A stretch of 64,000 bases of DNA, taken from the NCBI RefSeq assembly GCF_003253735.1, contig NZ_QKYW01000002.1:272367-336366 (forward strand). The letters are read 5' to 3'. Source of the stretch: Pseudomonas sp. URMO17WK12:I2. Its GTDB lineage: Bacteria > Pseudomonadota > Gammaproteobacteria > Pseudomonadales > Pseudomonadaceae. A program made the position numbers and the translations under genes. The notes under the pieces are model-generated. The model did not search any database, was not told the DNA's origin, and saw nothing but the letters and a program-made list of their open reading frames with translations. Each line of letters starts with the position of its first letter. The first letter of the stretch is position 1. Below, one piece after another: positions 1-9,788 of the stretch.

Positions 1-1
1 G

Positions 2-313
2 CTCGCTGCGATCCGCGACCGCAGCCTGCTCGAGCGCTTCGTCGAACGCACCCTGGGCCCGTTGATCGGCGATGATTCACGCCACGAGCCGGTGCTGATG
101 CCGACCCTGGAAGCCTGGTTCTTCGAGAACGCCAACCTCGCCCTGGCCGCGCAACGCCTGGGCGTACACCGCAACACCCTGAGCTACCGTGTACAACGTA
201 TCGAAGCGCTGACCGGCTGCTCGTTCGATGATCCTCACGACCGGCTGAATATCAGCATTGCCCTGCTGATCCGTCGCCTGTCGTCTCATAGCCTGCCAAG
301 GAGTACCCCATGA
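2..313 (+). CDS. PucR/CdaR-family transcriptional regulator, C-terminal part
   Basis: This reading frame is open from the window edge, so only the last 103 residues of a longer protein are visible. They form the C-terminal helix-turn-helix typical of PucR/CdaR regulators (HTH_30 type), with the hallmark VHRNTLSYRVQRIEALTG followed by DDPHDRLN. Members of this family activate or repress genes for purine, sugar-diacid or nitrogen-compound use. The stop codon overlaps the codA start in an ATGA arrangement, so the two genes are translationally coupled and the regulator probably controls pyrimidine salvage or nitrogen scavenging. The sensory domain lies outside the window, so the ligand cannot be judged. 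Confidence 0.85.
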   Translation, partial: LAAIRDRSLLERFVERTLGPLIGDDSRHEPVLMPTLEAWFFENANLALAAQRLGVHRNTLSYRVQRIEALTGCSFDDPHDRLNISIALLIRRLSSHSLPRSTP

Positions 314-1545
314 ACATCGTCAACGCCCGCCTGCGTGGCCGCGAAGGTCTTTTCCATATCGCCCTGGACGGCGCGCAGATCACCGCCATCAGCGAGCAGC
401 CGGCGCTGGTCAGCGCCGTCGCAGGCGATCTCGACGCCGCCAGCAACCTGGTGGTCGCGCCCTTCGTCGAACCACACATTCACCTCGACGCCACCCTGAC
501 CGCCGGCGAGCCGAACTGGAACATGAGCGGCACGCTGTTCGAGGGCATCGAACGCTGGGCCGAGCGCAAGGCGCTGGTCACCCATGAAGACACCAAGACC
601 CGCGCCAAGAAAACCATCGACATGCTGGTCGACCACGGCATCCAGCACGTGCGCACCCATGTCGACGTCACCGACCCGAGCCTGGCCGCGCTAAAGGCGA
701 TGATCGAGGTGCGCGAGGAAACCCGTCACCTGATCGACCTGCAGATCGTCGCCTTTCCCCAGGAGGGCATCGAGTCCTACGCCAATGGTCGCGCGCTGAT
801 GGAACAGGCCGTGGCGCTGGGTGCCGACGTGGTCGGCGGCATTCCGCACTTCGAGAACACCCGCGACCAGGGCGTCAGCTCGATCAAGTTTCTGATGGAC
901 CTGGCCGAGCGCACCGGCTGCCTGGTGGACGTGCACTGCGACGAGACCGACGACCCGCAGTCGCGCTTTCTCGAAGTGCTGGCCGAAGAAGCCCGCTTGC
1001 GCGGCATGGGCGAGCGCGTCACCGCCAGCCACACCACCGCCATGGGCTCCTACGACAACGCCTACTGCTCCAAGCTGTTTCGCCTGCTGAAGATGTCCGG
1101 GATCAACTTCATCTCCTGCCCGACCGAAAGCATCCACCTGCAAGGCCGCTTCGATACCTACCCGAAACGCCGCGGCCTGACCCGCGTGGCGGAGATCGAC
1201 CGCGCCGGCATGAACATCTGCTTCGGCCAGGATTCCATCGTCGACCCCTGGTACCCGCTGGGCAACGGCAACATCCTGCGCATCCTCGAAGCCGGCCTGC
1301 ACATCTGCCATATGCTCGGCTACGAGGACCTCAAGCGCGGCCTCGACCTGATCACCGACAACAGCGCCCGCACCCTGCACCTGGGGGAGCGTTACGGTCT
1401 GGAAGTGGGTCGCCCGGCCAACCTGCTGATTCTCTCTACGCCCGACGATTACGAGATGATCCGCACCCAGGGCCATGCCCTGGTATCGGTACGCCATGGC
1501 GAAGTGCTGATGCGCCGCACCCCGGCCAGCGTGCAGCGCGGCTGA
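310..1545 (+). CDS. codA: Cytosine deaminase
   Basis: The 411-residue protein matches CodA of the amidohydrolase superfamily, which converts cytosine to uracil and ammonia in the cytoplasm for pyrimidine salvage. The metal-binding HIHLD motif is at residues 56-60, and the blocks NWNMSGTLFEGIERWAERKAL, VHCDE and TASHTTAMGSY follow in family order. The metal-ligand aspartate is kept in GQDSIVDPWYP. In E. coli the same block reads GHDDVFDPWYP, so the residue equivalent to E. coli D314 is Ser here. The start overlaps the stop of the upstream regulator. No codB permease is adjacent downstream; it could lie upstream, outside the window. Confidence 0.95.
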   Translation: MNIVNARLRGREGLFHIALDGAQITAISEQPALVSAVAGDLDAASNLVVAPFVEPHIHLDATLTAGEPNWNMSGTLFEGIERWAERKALVTHEDTKTRAKKTIDMLVDHGIQHVRTHVDVTDPSLAALKAMIEVREETRHLIDLQIVAFPQEGIESYANGRALMEQAVALGADVVGGIPHFENTRDQGVSSIKFLMDLAERTGCLVDVHCDETDDPQSRFLEVLAEEARLRGMGERVTASHTTAMGSYDNAYCSKLFRLLKMSGINFISCPTESIHLQGRFDTYPKRRGLTRVAEIDRAGMNICFGQDSIVDPWYPLGNGNILRILEAGLHICHMLGYEDLKRGLDLITDNSARTLHLGERYGLEVGRPANLLILSTPDDYEMIRTQGHALVSVRHGEVLMRRTPASVQRG

Positions 1546-1560
1546 TCAGGTGCATTTGGC

Positions 1561-1639
1561 CGTAGGGTGGATGACGCTTTTTTCATCCACCATTGCGTCA
1601 GTCCAAGCGGTGGACAAGCTTCGCGTTGTCCGCCCTACG
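1561..1639. repeat. Palindromic intergenic repeat, GTAGGGTGGA type
   Basis: Two facing hairpins are visible: CGTAGGGTGGATGA pairing with TCATCCACC, and GGTGGACAA pairing with TTGTCCGCCCTACG. The outer ends CGTAGGGTGGA and the CGCCCTACG end at 1631-1639 are also complementary, so the whole element can fold as one cruciform. It lies just after codA and looks like a dispersed Pseudomonas intergenic repeat. Confidence 0.7.
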
Positions 1640-1654
1640 AACTGACGCTAAAAC

Positions 1655-1716
1655 GTGGGAGGAGCTCTAGCCGCGACACCCCCATGAAGACCTCGCGGCT
1701 GAAGCCGCTCCTACAA
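1655..1716. repeat. REP pair (inverted, BIME-like)
   Basis: The unit GTGGGAGGAGCTCTAGCCGC at 1655 is followed in inverted orientation by TCGCGGCTGAAGCCGCTCCT ending near 1716. This is the classic Pseudomonas REP unit of about 22 bases in a head-to-head pair. It fills the space between the convergent ends of codA and the efflux operon and may act as a transcription boundary. Related units occur at 5281 and 13904. Confidence 0.8.
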
Positions 1717-1729
1717 CTGCGAACGCGCC

Positions 1730-2581
1730 CTACTCCACCCGCACGCTGGCGGTCATGCCGGCGCTGAGCTGAACGTTTTCGGGCAGGGCATCGAGCTTGA
1801 TACGCACGGGGATGCGCTGGGCCAGGCGCACCCAGTTGAAGGTCGGCTCGACATTGGCCAGCAACTGGCCGTCCGGGCTGGCGTTGCGGTCGGTGATGCC
1901 GCGGCTGATGCTGTCCACCTCGCCGCGAATCTCCTGTTCGCCGCCCATCAGCCAGACCTCGACCGGCGCGCCGACCTGAATGCGCGGCAGCTTGGTCTCC
2001 TCGAAGTACGCCTGCACGTAGAACGAGCCCGTATCGACCAGGGCCATCACCGCCTGCCCGGCCGTCACGTAGTTGCCTTGGGCCAGCCTCAGGTTGGTGA
2101 TCTGACCGTCGCGCGGTGCGCGCACTTCGCTACGCGCCAGGTTGAGCTGGGCGATACGCAGATCAGCCTGGGCCTCGCGGTATTCGCTACGGGCCATCTC
2201 GGCGTTGATCTGCGCGTTCTCACGCAGTTCGGCACTGATCGCCTGGCTGCCCAGTTGCGCGCGGCGAGAGGCTTCATGCTCGCGCAGGCTGAGCTGCTGC
2301 CTGCGGATATCCACCACCGCCTGAGCCTTTTCCACCGCAGCCTGATAGCGATCACGGTCGATGGTCATCAACAGATCGCCGGCCTTCACCTGCTGGTTGT
2401 CACGCACCTTGAGTTCGAGGACCCAGCCGGAAACGTCCGGGGCGATGGTCACCACATCGGCGCGCACGCGGGCGTCGCGGGTCCACGGCGAATACATGTA
2501 GTGCTGCCAGATCCAGGCGCCAGCAAAGATCGCCGCTACCACCACAGCCAGGGTAATGCCGACGCGAATGGTCGAACGCAT
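1730..2581 (-). CDS. HlyD-family membrane fusion protein of a FUSC-type efflux system (AaeA-like)
   Basis: The 283-residue protein has one N-terminal membrane anchor (about residues 7-27), a biotinyl-lipoyl-like half (VTIAPDVSGWVLELKVRDNQ), a coiled-coil hairpin around residues 75-140, and the returning lipoyl half (VRAPRDGQI). This is the periplasmic adaptor of tripartite pumps such as E. coli AaeAB, which export aromatic acids. An ATG two codons upstream (2587) lies directly against the GAGGAG Shine-Dalgarno sequence, so the ATG at 2581, six bases from it, is the likelier start. It is the last gene of the DUF1656/FUSC operon. The substrate cannot be read from the sequence. Confidence 0.88.
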   Translation of the reverse strand: MRSTIRVGITLAVVVAAIFAGAWIWQHYMYSPWTRDARVRADVVTIAPDVSGWVLELKVRDNQQVKAGDLLMTIDRDRYQAAVEKAQAVVDIRRQQLSLREHEASRRAQLGSQAISAELRENAQINAEMARSEYREAQADLRIAQLNLARSEVRAPRDGQITNLRLAQGNYVTAGQAVMALVDTGSFYVQAYFEETKLPRIQVGAPVEVWLMGGEQEIRGEVDSISRGITDRNASPDGQLLANVEPTFNWVRLAQRIPVRIKLDALPENVQLSAGMTASVRVE

Positions 2582-2591
2582 GCTCATCTCC

Positions 2592-2795
2592 TCAGGTTCC
2601 CAGCAAAGCTATAACCGCCGCCAGGACGCAAACAAACAGGGCGCAGTCGAACAGGGCTTCGTGCCAGATCCACTGCGCCAGTCCAACGCGCTGAAGCCCC
2701 AGGCGTAGCACGCCGGTAAGCAACAACGCCAATACCGCGTAGGCCGCCATGGGGCTCAGTAAAACGCCGCCCAGCGACCATTCATGCAAGCCCAT
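2592..2795 (-). CDS. DUF1656 small inner-membrane protein
   Basis: This 67-residue protein begins MGLHEWSLGGVLLSP and has two hydrophobic stretches (about residues 10-30 and 45-65). It matches the DUF1656/AaeX-type small membrane protein that sits between the HlyD and FUSC genes of aromatic-acid efflux operons. A strong AGAGGAGATACAT context precedes the ATG. Its start overlaps the end of the upstream FUSC gene by 14 bases, and it ends about 10 bases before the adaptor gene. Its own role is not established in the family. Confidence 0.88.
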   Translation of the reverse strand: MGLHEWSLGGVLLSPMAAYAVLALLLTGVLRLGLQRVGLAQWIWHEALFDCALFVCVLAAVIALLGT

Positions 2796-4767
2796 ATGTA
2801 TCTCCTCTGAGCTGGCACCAGTGGCGCCAGCCATTCTGCAATTGCAACAGCGCGGCCTCGGCCAGGCGCTTGTCGATGCTCGGCGTGCAGGCGCGCAGGG
2901 CTTGCTGCAGCTCGGCCACCGGTGCGTCGAGGTCGCCCTCGCGGCCCGGCGCGGGGCCGCGCTGCAGCGCATCATCGAGGCGATGCAGAAAGCGCCGCTG
3001 CGAGCGCGCCAGGCCGGCATCGGCCCTGGCCAGGCAGGCGCGCAGGTGTAGCAATTCATCGCCCAGGTCGAGGCCGGCCACGCCTTCGTCCCAGCGGCTG
3101 CGTGCCTGATCGGGGCGCGCCGGATAATGCCGCGCCAGCTGCAGCAGGCGGTCGGCCATGCGCCCGCCAAACCAGTTTTCCGCGCGGCCCAGGTCACGGC
3201 GGGTCAGCCGCCCGAGGTCGACCAGCATGGCATGCACCAGTCGCCGGCCGTGCCATACCGGATTACGCAGCACCACCAGCCGGAACGCCATCACCGCCAC
3301 GGCCACGCCCATGAGCATGCCCGGCGCCTCGTTGAGAAAGAATTCGACGTTGTAGCCGACGCCTGGCGCCGGCAGGCACAGCACGATGAAGTGCAGACAG
3401 AAGGCGGTGGAAGTGGCGGCAATCGGCGGCTTGGCCATGCCCAGCACACCAAAGAACAGCGGCACGCCGAGCACCATGCAGAGCATCACGAAACCGTCGA
3501 TCTGCGGCATCAGGATCTGCCCGACGAAGAACGCCACCGGCAGTGCATAGAGGATGCCGCGCAAAAACATCATGCCGATCTGCGGCGCCGCCTCGAGCCG
3601 CGCGAACAGGCTGCAGACCACACAGGCCAGCAGCATGGCACCGATGGCGTGGGTCCAGCCGGTGGCCAGCCAGAAGCTCGCCAGGGTCAGAAAGGCCAGG
3701 GCACTGCGGGAGCCGAATACCAGCGCGCTCTGCCAGTCGTAGTGCCAGGACAGCGCCCGCGGTGCATCCGCCGGCGCCCTGCCCTGCTCGACGGCCAGCA
3801 GCGCACGGCTGGCGTCCTCGATACGCAGCAACAGCACCGCCATGCGTTCCAGGCACAGTTGCTGGCCGCCGTTGAACTCGTCGTCCTCAGCGGCCTGACG
3901 CAAACGCTCGATCAGTTGCGGGCGGTCGTTCGCGTCATGCTGCAGGCGCTCGTCCACTTCCTGCAGCCAGGGCGCCACGGCTTGCGCTTCGTGACTGCTC
4001 AATTGCCGCCACTGGCGCGCCACGCCACGGGCCAGGCGCAGCACGCCCAGCAGGTCGCGGCTGAGTACACGCAAGGCGATGGCGCGCTGACGGCCGCGCT
4101 CGCCTTCGAACCAGGCATGCTCACGCTGGGCGTCCACGGCGACAATGCGCGACAAGGCTTCGAGCAGCCCCTGGCGCGCTTCCTCCTCGCCGGTCAGCGC
4201 CTGGCGCGCGGCCTTGAGGCCGGTCTGCCAGGCATCGCGCGCCTGTTGCGCCAGCTGCCGCTCGACCCGCTGCGGCCACAGTAGCGCGCTGCTTAACGTG
4301 GCGCAGACGATACCCAGGCAGATTTCCGTGGAGCGGGCGATGGCTTCGTCGAAGATCACCTGGGGCTTGCCAATCGCCGGCAAACCGATGATCGCCACCG
4401 TGTAGCCGGCCAGCACGAAAGCATAGGACCAGGCGCTGCGCAGCATGGTCGAGGCGGCCGTGCACAGGCCCAGCCACAGGGCGAAAGCCAGCACGAACAG
4501 CAGCGGCATCTGCGCGAACAGCGCCATCATCACCACCGCCATGAAGGTGCCGACCAGGGTGCCAAGCAGGCGCGCCAGGCCCTTCTGCACCACCATGCCG
4601 GAGAGCGGCTGGGCGACGATAAAGGCCGTCATGAACGCCCACTGCGGCTGCTCGAGGCCCAAACGCAGGGCGAGCCACAGCGCCAGACCACCGCCAAGCA
4701 AGGTCTTGATCGCAAACTGCAGGGCTTGAGTGCTTGGCGCGATGAACGCCAGCAAAGAATCACGCAC
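2782..4767 (-). CDS. FUSC-family aromatic-acid efflux permease (AaeB-like)
   Basis: The 661-residue protein has two similar halves. Each has a bundle of about five to six membrane helices (residues 15-165 and roughly 350-500) followed by a long cytoplasmic helical region, which is the fusaric-acid-resistance (FUSC/AaeB) layout. It is the inner-membrane part of the pump encoded with the DUF1656 and HlyD genes. The start is GTG (4767) behind a modest AGGT; I see no better ATG nearby. A perfect 14-base palindrome lies 82 bases upstream and is a candidate operator. Likely substrates are aromatic carboxylic acids, by family analogy only. Confidence 0.9.
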   Translation of the reverse strand: MRDSLLAFIAPSTQALQFAIKTLLGGGLALWLALRLGLEQPQWAFMTAFIVAQPLSGMVVQKGLARLLGTLVGTFMAVVMMALFAQMPLLFVLAFALWLGLCTAASTMLRSAWSYAFVLAGYTVAIIGLPAIGKPQVIFDEAIARSTEICLGIVCATLSSALLWPQRVERQLAQQARDAWQTGLKAARQALTGEEEARQGLLEALSRIVAVDAQREHAWFEGERGRQRAIALRVLSRDLLGVLRLARGVARQWRQLSSHEAQAVAPWLQEVDERLQHDANDRPQLIERLRQAAEDDEFNGGQQLCLERMAVLLLRIEDASRALLAVEQGRAPADAPRALSWHYDWQSALVFGSRSALAFLTLASFWLATGWTHAIGAMLLACVVCSLFARLEAAPQIGMMFLRGILYALPVAFFVGQILMPQIDGFVMLCMVLGVPLFFGVLGMAKPPIAATSTAFCLHFIVLCLPAPGVGYNVEFFLNEAPGMLMGVAVAVMAFRLVVLRNPVWHGRRLVHAMLVDLGRLTRRDLGRAENWFGGRMADRLLQLARHYPARPDQARSRWDEGVAGLDLGDELLHLRACLARADAGLARSQRRFLHRLDDALQRGPAPGREGDLDAPVAELQQALRACTPSIDKRLAEAALLQLQNGWRHWCQLRGDTYGLA

Positions 4768-4842
4768 GGTGCTTACCTGAAAACGTCTCAGCTCTGAACA
4801 TAGCCGCAGCCAAAGGGTTCCGCCTCCGTGCAGGGGCGAATT

Positions 4843-4856
4843 ATTAGCTAGCTAAT
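4843..4856. promoter_or_regulatory. ATTAGCTAGCTAAT palindrome, candidate MarR-family operator
   Basis: A perfect 14-base palindrome, ATTAGCTAGCTAAT, is centred 82 bases upstream of the FUSC gene start. Its TTAGCTAGCTAA core resembles operators of MarR-family repressors, which often control aromatic-compound efflux operons. No MarR gene lies next to the operon, so the assignment is by motif only. Confidence 0.45.
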
Positions 4857-4915
4857 CATGTACTGTCCAGCCATCGACCAACGCTCAGGTCCGCCCAGGC
4901 GCGCAAATGCACACG

Positions 4916-4940
4916 AAAAAAAGGGCGACCGAAGTCGCCC
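4916..4940 (-). terminator. Rho-independent terminator of the ccoM-like gene
   Basis: On the minus strand the stem GGGCGAC with loop TTCG and arm GTCGCCC is followed by seven T residues. It lies 30 bases beyond the stop of the small ccoM-like gene, showing that the gene is an independent transcription unit. Confidence 0.85.
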
Positions 4941-4970
4941 CAATGCCTTGCGTGCTCGTGAATCCGGATA

Positions 4971-5087
4971 TCACAGCGGCTTTTTCTTGCTCGCATCCTT
5001 CCAGACGAAATAGGTGAACCCGACACCAAACACAATCATCAATCCAACGGTGCCGATACCGGCCAGAACCACCACATCTAAGAACAT
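4971..5087 (-). CDS. ccoM: cbb3-type cytochrome c oxidase subunit CcoM-like single-helix protein
   Basis: A 38-residue protein reads MFLDVVVLAGIGTVGLM and ends in YFVWKDASKKKPL. It has a single membrane helix (about residues 5-28) with a basic cytoplasmic tail. Size, topology and the FxWKDA tail match CcoM, the small accessory subunit described for the cbb3 oxidase of P. stutzeri, which helps assemble or stabilise the enzyme. The start has an excellent AAGGAGG four bases upstream. Two Anr-type boxes precede it and a strong terminator follows it, so it is a low-oxygen monocistronic unit far from any cco operon. Similarity is from memory, not a search. Confidence 0.75.
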   Translation of the reverse strand: MFLDVVVLAGIGTVGLMIVFGVGFTYFVWKDASKKKPL

Positions 5088-5153
5088 GCTGCCTCCTTGC
5101 ATCCGTTGTTGCTCGGGTATGGGGCTACCTTAACAGCCACGCACGGCCCGCCA

Positions 5154-5167
5154 TTGATCCAGGTCAA
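5154..5167 (-). promoter_or_regulatory. Anr/FNR box upstream of ccoM
   Basis: On the minus strand the sequence is TTGACCTGGATCAA, an excellent match to the Anr/FNR consensus TTGAT-N4-ATCAA. Its centre lies about 73 bases before the ccoM start codon. With a class II position at -41.5, transcription would start about 32 bases upstream of the gene. Confidence 0.8.
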
Positions 5168-5204
5168 ATGCCAGGCACGCGTGAGCGTCAACGCCATACG
5201 GCGA

Positions 5205-5218
5205 CTGATCTGCATCAA
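5205..5218 (-). promoter_or_regulatory. Second Anr/FNR-like box upstream of ccoM
   Basis: On the minus strand the sequence is TTGATGCAGATCAG, one mismatch from the Anr/FNR consensus. It lies 51 bases upstream of the first box, close to five helical turns, so two dimers would bind on the same face of the DNA. Confidence 0.6.
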
Positions 5219-5280
5219 TTAGACAGGTCTGGGGCAGCGCAAACAGGTACGCAGCAATGCGGTGAGCAGAGCGTTCTATT

Positions 5281-5346
5281 GGTAGGAGCGGCTTCAGCCG
5301 CGAGCCCTTTGCACCTCAAAGCTCGCGGCTAAAGCGGATCGCCGCC
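5281..5346. repeat. REP pair with one degenerate arm
   Basis: GGTAGGAGCGGCTTCAGCCG at 5281 is followed in inverted orientation by GCTCGCGGCTAAAGCGG, which has diverged at its end. It is the same REP family as the pair at 1655. Together with the two Anr boxes it accounts for most of the 344-base spacer between ccoM and the next gene; I see nothing else in the remainder. Confidence 0.7.
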
Positions 5347-5431
5347 GGCCCCTCCCCTGATCGCGACCGGGTCGCTACGCCACTTTGCAGCCCAATCGAT
5401 GAAATCCCGCGCAAGGACGCTGAGCAGGTTC

Positions 5432-5593
5432 CTATCGTTTCTTCGGTTTGCTCTTGGGCTTCTTCTTGCCCTTGGGCAGCGGCAGGGCTTGCTCGAAGGC
5501 GTTGCGCATCTCTTCGAGTTTCTTGTCGCGCAGGTCATGAATGCGCTTGTCGCGCTCTGCGGCGAAGTCGATCAGTTTCACATCATTGCTCAT
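5432..5593 (-). CDS. Small basic-tailed protein downstream of alkB
   Basis: A 53-residue protein begins MSNDVKLIDFAAERDKRIHD and ends in a lysine-rich tail (KGKKKPKSKPKKR). The N-terminal two thirds is predicted to be one charged amphipathic helix. Its ATG overlaps the stop of the alkB-like gene (ATGA), so it is translated as part of that operon. I do not recognise a characterised family. The tail suggests nucleic-acid contact, which is inference only. Confidence 0.65.
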   Translation of the reverse strand: MSNDVKLIDFAAERDKRIHDLRDKKLEEMRNAFEQALPLPKGKKKPKSKPKKR

Positions 5594-6207
5594 AGCGGCG
5601 TCCGGATCAGACGAAACGTCAGGTTCAGGCGAGGGGCACAGGGCTTGCGCGTCTTGGCCACCTGGTGCTGCCAATGATGCTGCGTCTGGCCGCTCATGAC
5701 CAGTAGCGAGCCGTGTTCGAGCTGCAGCGAATGTTCGATACGCGTGTGCCCCTTGCGACGCAGGTCGAAGCGCCGCACACCACCCAGGCTCAACGAGGCG
5801 ACCAAGGGCTCGGCGCCCAGCTCGCGTTCGTCGTCGCTGTGCCAGCCCATGGAGTCCTGGCCATCGCGGTAGTAGTTGAGCAGCGCGCCATTGAGCGGCT
5901 GGCCGAGCGCATCGACCAGGCGTTGGCGAATCTCGGCGAGCAGTGGTGTCCAGGGCAGCGGCTGGTGGGTCATGCCGGAATAGCGGTAGCGCGCCTCGCT
6001 GTCGCCGTACCAGGCCAGCAGGCGCGGCACCGGATGATGACGGCCGAACAGCAGCACGTCGGGTTGCTGCCAGGGCGTTTGCTCGACCAGCGTTTGCAGC
6101 CAGTGATCGGCTGTGGCGCCGTCCAGCCAGTCGGGCTGATAAGTGAGTTCGGCATCGGGCAGTTGCAGCGCCGCCTCGTCGAACAGTCCGCCTTGCCGAG
6201 CCTTCAC
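5590..6207 (-). CDS. alkB: AlkB-family 2-oxoglutarate/Fe(II)-dependent dioxygenase
   Basis: The protein of about 205 residues carries the AlkB DNA/RNA demethylase fold. It has NYYRDGQDSMGWHSDDE with the HxD iron ligands, and RLNLTFR near the C-terminus for 2-oxoglutarate and substrate binding. AlkB proteins remove alkyl lesions such as 1-methyladenine by oxidation. I chose the GTG at 6207, which has AGAGGT nine bases upstream. An earlier GTG at 6234 would give 214 residues but lies inside the preceding gene with no ribosome-binding site. The upstream 98-residue gene overlaps or abuts it and the small basic gene overlaps its stop. Confidence 0.88.
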   Translation of the reverse strand: MKARQGGLFDEAALQLPDAELTYQPDWLDGATADHWLQTLVEQTPWQQPDVLLFGRHHPVPRLLAWYGDSEARYRYSGMTHQPLPWTPLLAEIRQRLVDALGQPLNGALLNYYRDGQDSMGWHSDDERELGAEPLVASLSLGGVRRFDLRRKGHTRIEHSLQLEHGSLLVMSGQTQHHWQHQVAKTRKPCAPRLNLTFRLIRTPL

Positions 6208-6212
6208 GCGCG

Positions 6213-6509
6213 TCAAACCTCTACATCCACCCACAGGCCCTGGCGCGGCAACTGGTCGATGGCCGGCTCATCTGCCTCATCGACCTCGCCTTCGGCCAGC
6301 TCGGCGGCGGTGTAGCCACGCCGCTGCCGGCGGCGCTGCTCCTCGCGCAGGCGCTCGGCCACTTCGTCGGGATGGCGCTTGTCCAGGCCGACCGAATCTT
6401 CCTGGGCCGTTTCCGCGGTCGGCGTCACCGGGGCGATGTCCGGGCGCGGCTTGACCACGTCCTGCTGGGCGGTAACCGGAACCAGGCTGTGAGGAATCGG
6501 CGGCAGCAT
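6213..6509 (-). CDS. Conserved Pseudomonas hypothetical protein upstream of alkB
   Basis: The 98-residue protein begins MLPPIPHSLVPVTAQQDVVKP. Its first half is proline-rich and probably disordered. A highly charged helix follows (AERLREEQRRRQRRGYTAAEL) and then an acidic C-terminus. It has no signal peptide or membrane segment. The gene order with alkB and rapA matches PAO1 as I recall it. Similar short proteins are sometimes labelled aspartate-semialdehyde dehydrogenase, which this sequence cannot be, since it has no nucleotide-binding fold or catalytic cysteine motif. Function unknown. Confidence 0.8.
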   Translation of the reverse strand: MLPPIPHSLVPVTAQQDVVKPRPDIAPVTPTAETAQEDSVGLDKRHPDEVAERLREEQRRRQRRGYTAAELAEGEVDEADEPAIDQLPRQGLWVDVEV

Positions 6510-6684
6510 AGGTGACCTCTCTTTGCAGCGTTATCGACCATATGGCGGGCGACTTTACGGCTGCGTTACTACACTGTCTGACCGGGCGGGCATCGGTAAG
6601 TGCCAAAACAGGCGTGATGCACCTTTGGCTGAGCATGGCCCTGCGGTAACATAGCCGGCTTTTTTACAGGTGGAGACAGGCAGC

Positions 6685-9528
<2,844 letters not shown>

Positions 9529-9545
9529 GTCAACCCGCACGCCAT

Positions 9546-9607
9546 TGATGGGTTGCACCCATCCTACAGACTGAGCTAGGCCTCGTAGGATGGGTGAAAC
9601 CCATCAA
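9546..9607. repeat. Inverted pair of GTAGGATGGGT-type hairpin repeats
   Basis: GATGGGTTGCACCCATCCTA at 9549 is followed by the inverted copy CGTAGGATGGGTGAAACCCA at 9585. Each copy is itself a hairpin (GATGGGT/ACCCATC). The pair sits between the convergent rapA and aldo/keto reductase genes and could terminate both. It is a different family from the REP units. Confidence 0.7.
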
Positions 9608-9662
9608 GTGGCGGTAAGCCTCGCCTTGGATTCTTTGGCTGGCTCCGCCTGAATAGCCCTCC

Positions 9663-9736
9663 AGGAGCGGGCGGGGACGCCCAGTCCATGTCCGCGAAGC
9701 CTTCGCGCGCATGGCGCGCTCCCACACAAGAGCCAC
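9663..9736. repeat. Degenerate REP-like palindromes
   Basis: The stretch contains CAGGAGCGGGCGGGGACGCCC and further on TTCGCGCGCATGGCGCGCTC ending in CCCACAC. These resemble diverged REP units related to the element at 13904. The rest of the 260-base spacer between rapA and the reductase shows nothing else I can identify. Confidence 0.5.
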
Positions 9737-9788
9737 CTGACACGGCTCCCACGCGATCACAAGCGTGGGAACGCTGCCCTGCGCTCTT

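Noticed and set aside
6213..6509. Possible annotation as aspartate-semialdehyde dehydrogenase
   Set aside because: At 98 residues with a disordered, charged sequence it has none of the enzyme's domains; the label would be a propagated error.
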